Notes: generated by a model from the sequence alone, not told the origin. A stretch of DNA of 62,658 nucleotides from Butyrivibrio sp. AE3009 (GCF_000420845.1 NZ_ATVS01000023.1:1-62658), one strand, 5' to 3'. Positions 7,237 through 15,455 are shown, counted from the first letter of the stretch. Numbers and translations: made by a program.

Positions 7237-8544
7237 ATGATAAAGAGAGATAAATACCTAAACCAACTTATAAATGCACAAAAAAATGGTTTCCCTAAGA
7301 TTATTACCGGCATAAGGCGATGTGGGAAATCATTTTTGCTAAAAGAAATATATAGAGAATACCTGATAAATAATGGTGTTCAGGAAAAGAACATCCTTGT
7401 TATGGAGTTGGACGATGATAGGAATAGCAAATATCGTGATCCCATAGAACTTGGTGAATATGTTCGGAATTATTGTAAGGGTGATGGTGACTATTTTGTC
7501 TTTATTGATGAGATCCAAAAGGTATATAAGATAATGAATCCGGTGCTTACAGAAGGAAAGCATGTCCTGGCTGGTGAAGATACCGAAGAAACAATATCTT
7601 TTGTAGACGTTGTCTTGGGATTATCAAGGGAAAAGAACATAGATTTGTATGTTACAGGATCTAATTCAAAAATGCTATCTTCCGATATTGTTACGGAATT
7701 TAGAGACAAAGCAACTAATATTGCGTTGGCACCGTTATCCTTTGAAGAATACTTTGAGTATGTAGGAGGATCAGCAACAGATGCGATTTATTCATATATA
7801 CAGTATGGAGGAATGCCTCTTGCTGTTTTAAAGAGCGATGAAGAAAGAAAAGAATATCTTAAGAACCTTTTTCAGACTACATATTTCAGTGATATTGTGG
7901 AGCGAAATCATCTAAAAAAGAGCGAAGCATTGGATGAACTATGCAACATAATCAGTTCATCAACGGGTTCATTGCTAAACGCTGATAAGATTGCAAATAC
8001 ATTCGTGAGCATACGACATGAAAAAATAAACAGAACGACTGTGGAAAACTACATAACATACTTTAAGGATGCTTTTTTGCTCCGAGAAGCGTCACGATAT
8101 GATCTTAAGGGTAGGAAAGAGGTTGGAGCATTAAGAAAGTATTATTTTTGCGACACGGGACTTCGAAATGCCAGGCTTAATTTTGCTTTTCCTGATGAGG
8201 GACAGATGCTGGAAAACATCGTTTATAATGAGCTTTGTTATAATGGCTATACTGTAAACGTTGGAGCTTTTGATTCTGTTGAAAAAGATAAAAATGGAAA
8301 GTCTGTTAGAAAAACTAATGAAGTAGATTTTTACGCCACAAAGGGAGTGAGATCATACTATATCCAAGTAACCGCGGACATATCAAATGCTGATACAAAG
8401 GCAAGAGAGGTAAGGCCATATATCATGCTGAATGATCAGGTTCAGAAGGTGTTGGTGATCAATAGGCCTGTTAACGAAACCAGAGATGAGCATGGATATA
8501 CGGTTATAGGGATTGCAGACTTTTTGCTAAGATTTATAAAGTAA
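7237..8544 (+). CDS. AAA_14/DUF4143 family ATPase
   Basis: This 435-residue protein is of the archaeal-type ATPase group with a DUF4143 C-terminus. Walker A is GIRRCGKS (residues about 25-32), Walker B is YFVFIDEIQK, and a sensor-like YVTGSNSKML follows. The C-terminal DUF4143 domain includes YYFCDTGLRNARL, and NEVDFYATKG ... YYIQV resembles a degenerate PD-(D/E)XK nuclease core. These proteins are widespread in anaerobes, often in several strain-variable copies, and their role is unknown. The gene is monocistronic behind twin palindromes, and its insertion separates the P-loop kinase from a truncated adenylyltransferase. Confidence 0.85.
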   Translation: MIKRDKYLNQLINAQKNGFPKIITGIRRCGKSFLLKEIYREYLINNGVQEKNILVMELDDDRNSKYRDPIELGEYVRNYCKGDGDYFVFIDEIQKVYKIMNPVLTEGKHVLAGEDTEETISFVDVVLGLSREKNIDLYVTGSNSKMLSSDIVTEFRDKATNIALAPLSFEEYFEYVGGSATDAIYSYIQYGGMPLAVLKSDEERKEYLKNLFQTTYFSDIVERNHLKKSEALDELCNIISSSTGSLLNADKIANTFVSIRHEKINRTTVENYITYFKDAFLLREASRYDLKGRKEVGALRKYYFCDTGLRNARLNFAFPDEGQMLENIVYNELCYNGYTVNVGAFDSVEKDKNGKSVRKTNEVDFYATKGVRSYYIQVTADISNADTKAREVRPYIMLNDQVQKVLVINRPVNETRDEHGYTVIGIADFLLRFIK

Positions 8545-8572
8545 TGTATATCCAGGTACTAAGGCCCACCTC

Positions 8573-9187
8573 ATGGTGCTTGAGGATGGGATCACGCTGG
8601 TGATAAATGTCATGGACAAAGACGCGTTCCTTAGCAAGTTCAATAGAGAAAATGTCCATGAAAACGTATGGGAAGGGGAAACCTATCAAAAGCTTCTGGA
8701 TAAAGATGGTATCCTTCCGGATATAGAGCGTCTTGAGGAGACCCAGACTTTATTTGAGGAAACACCCTCGGAAGAGGTATTTGTTAATATCTGCAACGAG
8801 TTCTGGTGGGTGATGAAAACCTTTGCTGAGTATACCCTGCGAAAAGAGCTTCCTGCTGCGATGTTTTATTTTAACGTAGCTGTCAGAGATCTTCTTAACA
8901 GGATGCTCCGCTGGCATATATATCTGCAGTCGGGAAAGGTAGTAGATATGGGCATTCTCGACTGCAACATGGAAAAATTATTAGATAAAGACCTTTTTGC
9001 ACTATATAAGAAGACCTATCCAAACGCTGACTATGATCAGATCTGGGAAGCCTTTAATGCAGCACAATTGCTGTGGCAAAAGTCTGGAAGCGCAGTAGCA
9101 GAGCGCTGCGGATACTCATATCCTGAAGAGACGGAAAAGAACATGTTAAGATTCATAGATAATCTCAGAGGACAGCGGTATAGGTAA
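8573..9187 (+). pseudogene. N-terminally truncated aminoglycoside 6-adenylyltransferase-like gene
   Basis: The 204-residue frame resembles the middle and C-terminal part of AadE/AadK-type adenylyltransferases: ITLVINVMDKDAFL, LLDKDGILP, FWWVMKTFAEYTLRKELPAAMFY, LLNRMLRWHI. The N-terminal nucleotidyltransferase core (GSR..D.WSDYD type) is absent. Upstream the same frame stays open into the end of the ATPase gene (..YPGTKAHLM) without a good start codon or ribosome site. It therefore looks like a 5'-deleted relic rather than an active resistance enzyme. The deletion boundary coincides with the DUF4143 ATPase gene. Confidence 0.6.
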
Positions 9188-9267
9188 TGATGTTTCCGTA
9201 GAAGTTGAATGATGGCATCTTGTTTCCTGTTCTGGTGGTATTTAATGTAAAAAAAATTGAAAAAAAC

Positions 9268-9297
9268 TGAAGACTTTTTCAAAGGTATTTCGTTTTA
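9268..9297 (+). promoter_or_regulatory. ECF-type promoter, probably autoregulatory
   Basis: The sequence TGAAGACTTTTTC (9268-9280) and TTTCGTTTTA (9288-9297) resembles ECF sigma promoters of Firmicutes (AAC-like -35, CGT-containing -10). It stands just before an ECF sigma gene, as expected for autoregulation. Transcription would begin close to the annotated ATG at 9302, which makes that start doubtful. Confidence 0.45.
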
Positions 9298-9301
9298 ATA
9301 A

Positions 9302-9844
9302 ATGAGAGGCGAGAAAAAGGAGGTGGGGAAAACGGATTCGCGAGATAAGCTTATACAACTTATGAATGAATATAAGAATCTGGTTTTCTCAGTCTGCCTT
9401 AAGATGACCGGTGACTATTTTACCGCGGAGGATATCACCCAGGACACATTTATTTCAGCCTACGAGCATCTGTCGGAATTTACAGGCGGCTCCGAGAAAG
9501 CCTGGCTCTGCAGGATAGCAAGCAACAAATGTATTGACTATCTGAAGGCCGCCGAGAGACGAACGCTCCCTGTAGCGGGGGATGAACTTCCCGAAGATGG
9601 TGATAACACAGAAGGACCAATTGGTCTTTTTGCCACAAAAGATGTTCTCCGGCAGGTTGAGCATAAATGCAATGAGTTGCCCGAAGGCTACGGGGCCATT
9701 GCCGGAATGTATTTTCTTAAGGGCCTGACGGCAAAAGAGATAGCGGAAAAAGAGAAAATTCCACTAAAAACTGTTCAGACCAGAATATATAGGGCCCGGG
9801 AAATGCTCAGAAAAACTGTGAGAAAGGAGGATCTGCTGGCATGA
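9302..9844 (+). CDS. ECF RNA polymerase sigma factor
   Basis: This 180-residue protein has a sigma-70 region 2 (YKNLVFSVCLKMTGDYFTAEDITQDTFISAYEHL ... AWLCRIASNKCIDYL). After a linker comes region 4, with a helix-turn-helix (GLTAKEIAEKEKIPLKTVQTRIYRAREML). It binds core RNA polymerase and redirects it to stress promoters. It overlaps the next gene by 4 nt (ATGA), typical of a sigma/anti-sigma pair. The start is uncertain: the ATG at 9302 lacks a ribosome site and lies near the likely transcription start. GTG at 9323 is the next in-frame option, although the strong aaggagg overlaps it. Confidence 0.85.
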   Translation: MRGEKKEVGKTDSRDKLIQLMNEYKNLVFSVCLKMTGDYFTAEDITQDTFISAYEHLSEFTGGSEKAWLCRIASNKCIDYLKAAERRTLPVAGDELPEDGDNTEGPIGLFATKDVLRQVEHKCNELPEGYGAIAGMYFLKGLTAKEIAEKEKIPLKTVQTRIYRAREMLRKTVRKEDLLA

Positions 9845-10317
9845 GTAAGGACTATGAATATTTATCGGACGACGAACTTAATAAGCTGATGGAGCTGGCG
9901 GAGAGCGACATTTCGGTGTCTGCCCCGGAAAGTGTGGAAGCCGAAGTTCTTGATTACATCACGGAAAAAGAAAAACTCCTTCAAAAGAAATCCAATATCA
10001 GAGCGGTTCCTCCAAGAAAAGCAGTTTCGCGGAATACGGTTTCCTTCGCAGTGTATTGTTTAAAGGTGTTTGGATCCATAGCTGCAGCGATCATGATACT
10101 TGCGATAACACCATTTATCAGGCAAAACAACCTAGCCGGTGTACCAACAAGAGAGGACATAATCTCCGGAACGCAGGTTAAGAGCAGAGAAGAAGTGTTG
10201 TCGAGAATACCGGTAAAAACAAGAGAAGAAGTGATAAGCGATGAGAGTAACGGCGTTTTGCCAAGGCTCGAGTCCATTTTTGAAATGATAAGGGAGGCAT
10301 ATTATGAGACCAATTAA
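9841..10317 (+). CDS. probable anti-sigma factor, single-pass membrane protein
   Basis: This 158-residue protein has an acidic N-terminal cytoplasmic part, a single membrane segment (residues about 71-90, FAVYCLKVFGSIAAAIMILAI), and a short outer part. The outer part has a threefold repeat of the type TREDIISG / SREEVLSR / TREEVISD. Its position, overlapping the ECF sigma gene by 4 nt, and its topology suggest an anti-sigma factor that holds the sigma at the membrane. No zinc-binding HxxxCxxC motif is visible, so it is not a ZAS-type protein. Confidence 0.65.
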   Translation: MSKDYEYLSDDELNKLMELAESDISVSAPESVEAEVLDYITEKEKLLQKKSNIRAVPPRKAVSRNTVSFAVYCLKVFGSIAAAIMILAITPFIRQNNLAGVPTREDIISGTQVKSREEVLSRIPVKTREEVISDESNGVLPRLESIFEMIREAYYETN

Positions 10318-10894
10318 GAAAAGCAGATTCTTTACATTTATTTTTTCCTTCTGCCCCGGGGCAGCTGAGATGTACATGGGCTTTATGAAAAATGGAGTAA
10401 CGCTTATGGCCATATTTTTCCTGCTGTGCGGATTTATGGCTGTAACAGGATTTGATTTCCTGATGGCGGTTATTGCTATTGTATGGTTTTACGCTTTTTT
10501 CCATGCCAGAAACATCGCAAAGATGGACGATATGACCTTTTCACAGTTCGAAGATGTGTACGTTTGGGAAGAGTTTGACAGGAAAGGTGCATTTAAGATC
10601 TCAAGCTCCAAGTTAAGGACGGTTGCCTCAATTACTCTGATACTGGTTGGAGGAGGAATTCTCTGGAATTATCTGTTGGACATTGTCGCCAGGTTCATTC
10701 CCGGTGACTATTGGGATTATATCTACCCCATCATCGATCGTCTGCCCAGCGCCATCATAGCTCTGGCACTTATAGTCGCAGGATTTGTTCTTATCCGCGG
10801 CAAAAAGAAAGAACTTACAGAGCAGCAGAATGCTGCTGATGTGGTGGCCAGTGCTGAGCTTTTTACACAGAAAGATAATACAAAGGAGGCCTGA
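10304..10894 (+). CDS. TM2-like multi-pass membrane protein
   Basis: This 196-residue membrane protein has about four segments. The N-terminal FCPGAAEMYMGFMKNGVTLM is typical of TM2-type domains, followed by FLLCGFMAVTGFDFLMAVIAIVWFYAFFHA. Two more segments lie near residues 107-125 and 146-165, then a charged tail. It overlaps the anti-sigma gene by 14 nt and belongs to the ECF operon. Its role is unknown; envelope-stress sensing or response is the reasonable guess from context. Confidence 0.65.
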   Translation: MRPIKKSRFFTFIFSFCPGAAEMYMGFMKNGVTLMAIFFLLCGFMAVTGFDFLMAVIAIVWFYAFFHARNIAKMDDMTFSQFEDVYVWEEFDRKGAFKISSSKLRTVASITLILVGGGILWNYLLDIVARFIPGDYWDYIYPIIDRLPSAIIALALIVAGFVLIRGKKKELTEQQNAADVVASAELFTQKDNTKEA

Positions 10895-10897
10895 GCC

Positions 10898-11191
10898 ATG
10901 GAAAAATCTGAAAGAATCCACAGAGTTGGTTCCATAACCACAGGCCTTACCCTGATCGTGATGGGAGTGTGTTTTATTCTTCATTTGTTCCTTGGGCTCA
11001 TCAGCTATGAAATGATCTTCAGATTTTGGCCTGTGATCATCATCGGCCTTGGAATAGAACTTCTTGTCTCCAATGTTATTACGGAAAAGCTTGTATACGA
11101 TAAGGCAGCGATATTTCTGCTGATAGTTATGGTGTTTTTTTCAATGGGCATGGCAGTGGCGGACCTGGCCATGGTAAATATCAATGTGTGA
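10898..11191 (+). CDS. small membrane protein, DUF5668/LiaF-N-like
   Basis: This 97-residue protein has a cytoplasmic N-terminus and three hydrophobic segments. The block TTGLTLIVMGVCFILHLFLG ... FWPVIIIGLGIELLVS matches the 'FWP..li..G' pattern of DUF5668 / LiaF N-terminal domains, which are linked to cell-envelope stress. It starts 3 bp after the previous gene, so it is the last gene of the ECF operon. Confidence 0.65.
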   Translation: MEKSERIHRVGSITTGLTLIVMGVCFILHLFLGLISYEMIFRFWPVIIIGLGIELLVSNVITEKLVYDKAAIFLLIVMVFFSMGMAVADLAMVNINV

Positions 11192-11267
11192 AAATGGCAG
11201 AATGCGCATGAATAGTGAGTACAGCGTATCATGATGCGGCGAGATACTTGAAAATAGTGACATATTT

Positions 11268-11310
11268 GGCGGCGTATAATCGGAAATACTGATTGTACGC
11301 TGCTTTTTTT
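11268..11310 (+). terminator. terminator of the ECF operon
   Basis: A stem formed by gc.gcgta.taatc and gatt.tacgc.tgc is followed by a run of seven T. It lies 77 bp after the last operon gene. Confidence 0.7.
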
Positions 11311-11366
11311 ATAGTTATAATAGGGCGTAAGTGTATGAAAAAGGATAATACAGGGAGGTGAAGGAC

Positions 11367-12119
11367 ATGGAAGACTACAGTTTGCAGCACAAGAAGGCCT
11401 GGGAGTTTGATGCATATGATTTCTGGGTAAGAACTGCGGGGACGCCCAAGGAGCGGGCAGCGAAGGACAAGGAAAATCCCAAGAAGATGCTCAAGCAGTA
11501 TGCAGGCTACTTTGATTCCTTTGAAGGTATAAGGGTTGCCAATATATGCGGATCCTGCGGTAAAAAGGCAGTTCCGTTGGCGCTACTTGGGGCAGAGGTG
11601 ACGGTCTTTGATATCTCCGAAGCCAATAAGAAATATGCAGTTGAAACCGCTGAGGCAGCAGGCACCAAGATAGCCTATGAAGTTTGCGACATCATGGAAA
11701 TCGACATGGGCAGGTACGAAGGCTATTTTGACGTGGTATTCATGGAAGGCGGAATCCTTCACTATTTCCACGATATAGATGCGTTTATGAAGGTGATGAG
11801 GTCACTACTTAAGCCCGGAGGCAAGATGATCTGCAGCGACTTCCACCCTTTTACCAAGATATCGGATATTTTGGGACTGCAGCAGCCCACCATGAGCTAT
11901 TTTTCCACAGACATATTTGAAGGTGAGATGGCCCACGCAAGATTCTACGACGAGGAGATCCGTAAGCAGATTCCCTAGTGCCACTACAGGAAGTACACCA
12001 TTAGTGAAATCATCAATTCAATAATTGAAAATGGGTTTACGTTGGAGAGATTTGATGAGCATCCTTCCTGGGAAAATGAGAAGCTTCCGGGGGAATTCAC
12101 AGCTATAGCAAAAAAGTAG
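11367..12119 (+). pseudogene. SAM-dependent methyltransferase interrupted by an in-frame TAG
   Basis: Codons 1-203 encode a class I methyltransferase. The SAM-binding loop is VANICGSCGKKAVPLALLGA, followed by VTVFDIS, then VVFMEGGILHYF and LLKPGGKMICSDFHPF. At 11976-11978 the frame meets TAG. The same frame then continues for 46 sense codons (CHYRKYTISEIINSIIENGFTLERFDEHPSW ...) to another TAG at 12117-12119. This tail is what is expected at the C-terminus of the family. So either one nonsense substitution truncates the enzyme or the TAG is read through. The start is the ATG at 11367 with gggaggtg 6 nt upstream. Confidence 0.8.
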
Positions 12120-12143
12120 AAATAAAGATGGAGGGGTGAACAG

Positions 12144-12824
12144 ATGTTAAAAAGACTGACGGATCGAATCTGGTACTATCCCATGGAGGAAGAGCGGGAC
12201 AGGCCTAATCTTGGATATATCCGGGGCGATAATTGGAGTCTTGCGGTGGACGCAGGGCACTCTGAGGCCCACACAAGGGAGTTTTACAGAGCGCTGGAAG
12301 AGAACGGTCTTCCGCTTCCAACGCTCACCGTGATAACCCATTGGCACTGGGATCATACCTTTGGAATGCATGCGGTGAACGGCCTTTGCCTTGCAAATGA
12401 ACGCACTGATCAGTATTTGATTGATTTCAGGAACAGGCTGGCGGAGAAAGGAACGGAGTTCTTTTTGGACATGCATGAGAGTATACGCCGAGAATATGCT
12501 GATAACAGGCCAGTGATCGTAACACCTGCGGATATGGTATTTAAGGATAGCATGACGCTGGATGCAGGTAATTGCCAGGTTAAGGTCTTCTGTGCAGATG
12601 CGCCCCATACCGATGATTCTACATTTATTGAGGTGCCCGGAGAGGGCGTCTTGTTCGTTGGAGATGCTACCTGCGGTACGTTTCCGGAGGGGAAAAAGGA
12701 TCCCGCTCTTAGCAGGAGCCTGGCTGAGATCATCAGGAAGTCTGAGGCTCCTACCTGCCTTGAAGGACACTGGGTTCCGGTTCCGAAGGAAGACACAATA
12801 CGAGACTTGTTAGAGGAGACATAA
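12144..12824 (+). CDS. metallo-beta-lactamase-fold hydrolase
   Basis: This 226-residue protein carries the MBL zinc signature THWHWDHTFG near residue 65, a DAGHS strand before it, DAPHTDDS with the third His region, FVGDAT supplying the bridging Asp, and EGHW as the last His. It should be a binuclear zinc hydrolase of the glyoxalase/lactonase-like group; the substrate is unknown. It follows the interrupted methyltransferase by 24 bp and precedes an acetyltransferase by 7 bp, so the three form one transcription unit. Confidence 0.85.
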   Translation: MLKRLTDRIWYYPMEEERDRPNLGYIRGDNWSLAVDAGHSEAHTREFYRALEENGLPLPTLTVITHWHWDHTFGMHAVNGLCLANERTDQYLIDFRNRLAEKGTEFFLDMHESIRREYADNRPVIVTPADMVFKDSMTLDAGNCQVKVFCADAPHTDDSTFIEVPGEGVLFVGDATCGTFPEGKKDPALSRSLAEIIRKSEAPTCLEGHWVPVPKEDTIRDLLEET

Positions 12825-12831
12825 GAATTAC

Positions 12832-13416
12832 ATGAATATTGTTGATTTACCAAAAGAGAAATGGAAAGGAGTAGCGATTCCCCTTGTTACAAGGAGCGAC
12901 AGCTATTACGATTTTGATATAAAGCAGCTTGATGGCGAGGGCTGCAAGATAGAACTTGTCAAAAAGAAGGCAGAGAAGGAGATACTTCATACACCTGAAG
13001 AGTATGATTTTCCGGATTCTTTGTACCAGGATCACTGGGAAAATGCAGAGGCCTTCGGAATTGTGGGGGATAACGATGAACTTCTTGCATGTATCGAGGT
13101 ATGCCCCGAAGAATGGTCAAACAGACTTCTTGTCACTGAACTGTGGGTATCAGATGCCCTCAGGGGCCAGGGCTATGGCAAAAAGCTAATGGACAAGGCA
13201 AAAGAGGTGGCCAAGGCCCAGAACAGAAGAGCTATAATCCTTGAGACCCAGTCCTGCAACACCAATGCCATAGGCTTTTATCTTCATGAGGGATTTGAGC
13301 TTGTTGGTTTTGACACCTGCTGCTATACAAATGATGACATTGGCAGGCGCGAAGTCAGGATCAATCTGGGTTACTTTTTCAACAGAGATGGGAGAAGATG
13401 GCAGGAAGCAAAGTAA
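12832..13416 (+). CDS. GNAT family N-acetyltransferase
   Basis: This 194-residue protein has a clear GNAT core in its second half: the strand LLVTELWVSDALRGQGYGKKLMD, which contains the acetyl-CoA loop RGQGYGKK, then ETQSCNTNAIGFYLHEGFELVGF. The overall pattern (long N-terminal part, ETQ..N..A..FY...GF) is similar to streptothricin acetyltransferases, so an antibiotic or other amine may be the substrate, but that is an inference. It starts 7 bp after the hydrolase gene. Confidence 0.8.
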   Translation: MNIVDLPKEKWKGVAIPLVTRSDSYYDFDIKQLDGEGCKIELVKKKAEKEILHTPEEYDFPDSLYQDHWENAEAFGIVGDNDELLACIEVCPEEWSNRLLVTELWVSDALRGQGYGKKLMDKAKEVAKAQNRRAIILETQSCNTNAIGFYLHEGFELVGFDTCCYTNDDIGRREVRINLGYFFNRDGRRWQEAK

Positions 13417-13474
13417 AGAAAGGGGGCATACAACCCTTTTAACAACCCTTTTAGAGTATATAATAATTCAATTA

Positions 13475-13510
13475 CAGGCCGCAGGTTAAAGAATCTGAGG
13501 CCTGCTCTTT
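13475..13510 (+). terminator. hairpin, probable terminator
   Basis: caggcc.cag pairs with ctg.ggcctg (one mismatch, 10-nt loop) and is followed by ctcttt. It lies downstream of the acetyltransferase gene. The T-run is weak. Confidence 0.45.
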
Positions 13511-13580
13511 ACAAAAACTACTAGCGTGTGTATAGTATTTTCATACTATTCTAGAGATTTCTGTCAAGAATTCTTTTGAA

Positions 13581-13652
13581 ATAGCTGATCTGGTTCGCAG
13601 ATAGCTATAAAAATACCCTGAATGAATTTTGGAATTGGCTATTTTTGGTATT
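13581..13652 (+). repeat. two inverted repeats abutting dyad array 2
   Basis: The segment 13581-13608 folds into a hairpin (atagct.atctg with cagat.agctat, one bulge, 5-nt loop). The segment 13612-13652 is a 41-bp dyad with ends aatacc and ggtatt, directly abutting the first array-2 unit at 13653. Upstream, 13532-13549 is another short palindrome (atagtat/atactat). They share the array's general size but not its half-site. Confidence 0.45.
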
Positions 13653-14041
13653 TGCATATGAGACAAGCTTATTTGAACTGTTAATATGCATTGAAGGACC
13701 ATTGGTTCTCGTTAGTTAGTCCTGTACGAGTGCGGAATATAGCATAGTACATACGAAACTTGATATGAAGAAGTGTTTCATATGCTTCTTGTCTCAATAT
13801 TGAAGACGAGTGCTGTCATAGTTCGAGTGAAATGCATATTAAATAGGTTGGTTGCGGCAAAGTAATATGCAATGCTGCTTCTGGAAGAGCAAATAATGTG
13901 GAAATCAAGGAAACAAAGGCATACGAAAGACTAGCTTCAAGCCAAGTTAATATGCATATCGATATAGGAAGTGGTGACATACATACAGCAGTACATCCCA
14001 AAGGCATATCTTGACGGAATTATCTGATAATCAAATGAGTA
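13653..14041 (+). repeat. array 2: five dyads (8-23-8) with mostly 85-bp period
   Basis: Units start at 13653, 13748, 13833, 13918 and 14003. Left half-sites are tgcatatg, tacatacg, tgcatatt, ggcatacg, ggcatatc. Right half-sites are aatatgca, catatgct, aatatgca, aatatgca and a degenerate aatgagta. Units are 39 bp (8+23+8), except the first, which is 38 (8+22+8). The start-to-start spacing is 95 and then exactly 85, 85, 85 bp, about eight helical turns. Interiors and linkers differ in sequence. The layout parallels array 1, but with another half-site and other lengths. The array ends 25 bp before the second nuclease-like gene. No other gene is visible in 13511-14066. Confidence 0.75.
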
Positions 14042-14066
14042 GAAATGTGGAGGAGCAATATAATCT

Positions 14067-14882
14067 ATGCAGGATTGTAAAGAAGTAGAAACAAGCCGAG
14101 AGACCTTATGCGCTGTTAATGCGCGCAAGGCTGAGCTTGAGAGCATGATCAAAGAGCTGGAGCGAAAAATTGCAGAGGCTCCTGAAGGAGGACTAAGAGT
14201 TTTAAAGCGTAATAAATCTTTCCAATATTATTGGAGGAAAAAGCCCCAAGACAAAAATGGTGTTTTTATTCCTAAACGTGAAATCGCAATTGCAACTAAA
14301 CTTGCGCAAAGAGATTACAATCAACTGGTATTGCAGATTGCAAAGGAAGAACTTAGCATCATAAACTCCTATGAAAGCATGTTAATAAATGAATCCGTAG
14401 AAAAAGCGATAGAGCGCTTTAATGATGGAAGAAAAAGACTTATAGAGCCAATTAGCATTTCCGACAAAGAATTTGTTGATCTATGGCAAGACGAAGAATA
14501 TGAACATTTTGGCTTTGATGATACAAACGAGTATTACTCTGTAAATGGCGTAAGGGTAAGGTCCAAATCAGAAGTGATAATAGCAAACCTTCTAGAGCAT
14601 TATGATATACCGTATAAATATGAGTATCCGCTTACTATGGGAAAAAGTATGACCAGACCTGATTTCATGTGCCTTAATGTAAGAGCAAGAAAAGAATATG
14701 TATGGGAACATTTTGGAATGATGGATGATCCGGAGTACGCTAATAAAAATATTAAAAAGATATCTATATATGAACAGAATGGCTATCACGCAGGAAATAA
14801 CATGATTCTGACATTTGAGTCTTCACAAGTGCCGTTAAACTCAAATATAATTAAGGATAAAATAGAGCAATACTTGTTATAA
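14067..14882 (+). CDS. PD-(D/E)XK nuclease-like protein behind dyad array 2 (paralogue)
   Basis: This 271-residue protein is a paralogue of the one at 751-1584. It has a coiled-coil-like N-terminus (ARKAELESMIKELERKIAEAPEGG), LAQRDY, and then the nuclease-like C-terminal domain: NGVRVRSKSEVIIANLLEHY, YKYEYPL, TRPDFMCLNV, WEHFGMMDD, YEQNGY and NMILTFESSQ. The Glu of RSKSE, the Asp of RPDF and the Glu of WEHFG are the likely metal-site residues. A ggagg sits about 13 nt before the ATG. The protein is conserved mainly in the nuclease-like half, while the preceding array has diverged in sequence. A NUDIX gene follows after 62 bp, as it does for the first copy. Confidence 0.75.
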   Translation: MQDCKEVETSRETLCAVNARKAELESMIKELERKIAEAPEGGLRVLKRNKSFQYYWRKKPQDKNGVFIPKREIAIATKLAQRDYNQLVLQIAKEELSIINSYESMLINESVEKAIERFNDGRKRLIEPISISDKEFVDLWQDEEYEHFGFDDTNEYYSVNGVRVRSKSEVIIANLLEHYDIPYKYEYPLTMGKSMTRPDFMCLNVRARKEYVWEHFGMMDDPEYANKNIKKISIYEQNGYHAGNNMILTFESSQVPLNSNIIKDKIEQYLL

Positions 14883-14944
14883 TCAGCACTCGGGTAAAGT
14901 TGTGGTGATTTTGTTATCATAATTTACTAGTGGGAGAATGAAAA

Positions 14945-15400
14945 GTGGAATACACACATTTTGTTTCTGTAGCTGGCTTGGTACGTAACGATAAGGACGA
15001 AATCCTTCTACTGAAAAGTCCGAACAGAGGCTGGGAGTATCCCGGGGGAATGGTTGAACCCGGAGAAGCTTTGCAAGACGCACTTATAAGAGAAATCAAA
15101 GAAGAAACCGGTGTAGATGTTGAGATCACAGGCTTCATAGGAGTGTGTAAAAACATTCAGAAAGATGTGGTAAACATTGACTTTTCCTGCAAGTACACAG
15201 GCGGAGAGCTTGCTACGGGGGATGAGAGCCTTGACGTAAAATGGGTCAACAATGATGAAGCGCTAGAGTTGGTAACATATCCCCTTACAAAGAAAAGACT
15301 TGAAAATATGTTGGCAGCAGGCGATACAGTTAGTTGCTTTAGCTTTAAAAAGGAACCTTTTGAGCTAGTTACTGAAGGAAGGTATACGGTTGGGAGATAA
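14945..15400 (+). CDS. NUDIX hydrolase
   Basis: This 151-residue single-domain protein has a full NUDIX box (GGMVEPGEALQDALIREIKEETGV, residues about 34-57). GWEYPGG precedes the box, as in MutT/ADP-ribose-type enzymes. The GTG start at 14945 has gggaga 8 nt upstream. The overlapping ATG at 14938 is in another frame. It lies 62 bp after the second nuclease-like gene. Substrate unknown. Confidence 0.85.
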   Translation: MEYTHFVSVAGLVRNDKDEILLLKSPNRGWEYPGGMVEPGEALQDALIREIKEETGVDVEITGFIGVCKNIQKDVVNIDFSCKYTGGELATGDESLDVKWVNNDEALELVTYPLTKKRLENMLAAGDTVSCFSFKKEPFELVTEGRYTVGR

Positions 15401-15455
15401 TAACATGCAGGAATTAATCAGCATTTCCATGCAATAGATTAAGAGAGAGAATAAA

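Noticed and set aside
12147..12770. 207-residue minus-strand ORF opposite the MBL-fold gene
   Set aside because: The plus strand encodes a full metallo-beta-lactamase signature in this interval; the minus frame shows no domain.
13475..14041. Integron-type attC cassettes
   Set aside because: No integrase gene and no GTTRRRY-type ends; the half-sites (tgcatat) do not match attC, and units repeat without intervening genes.
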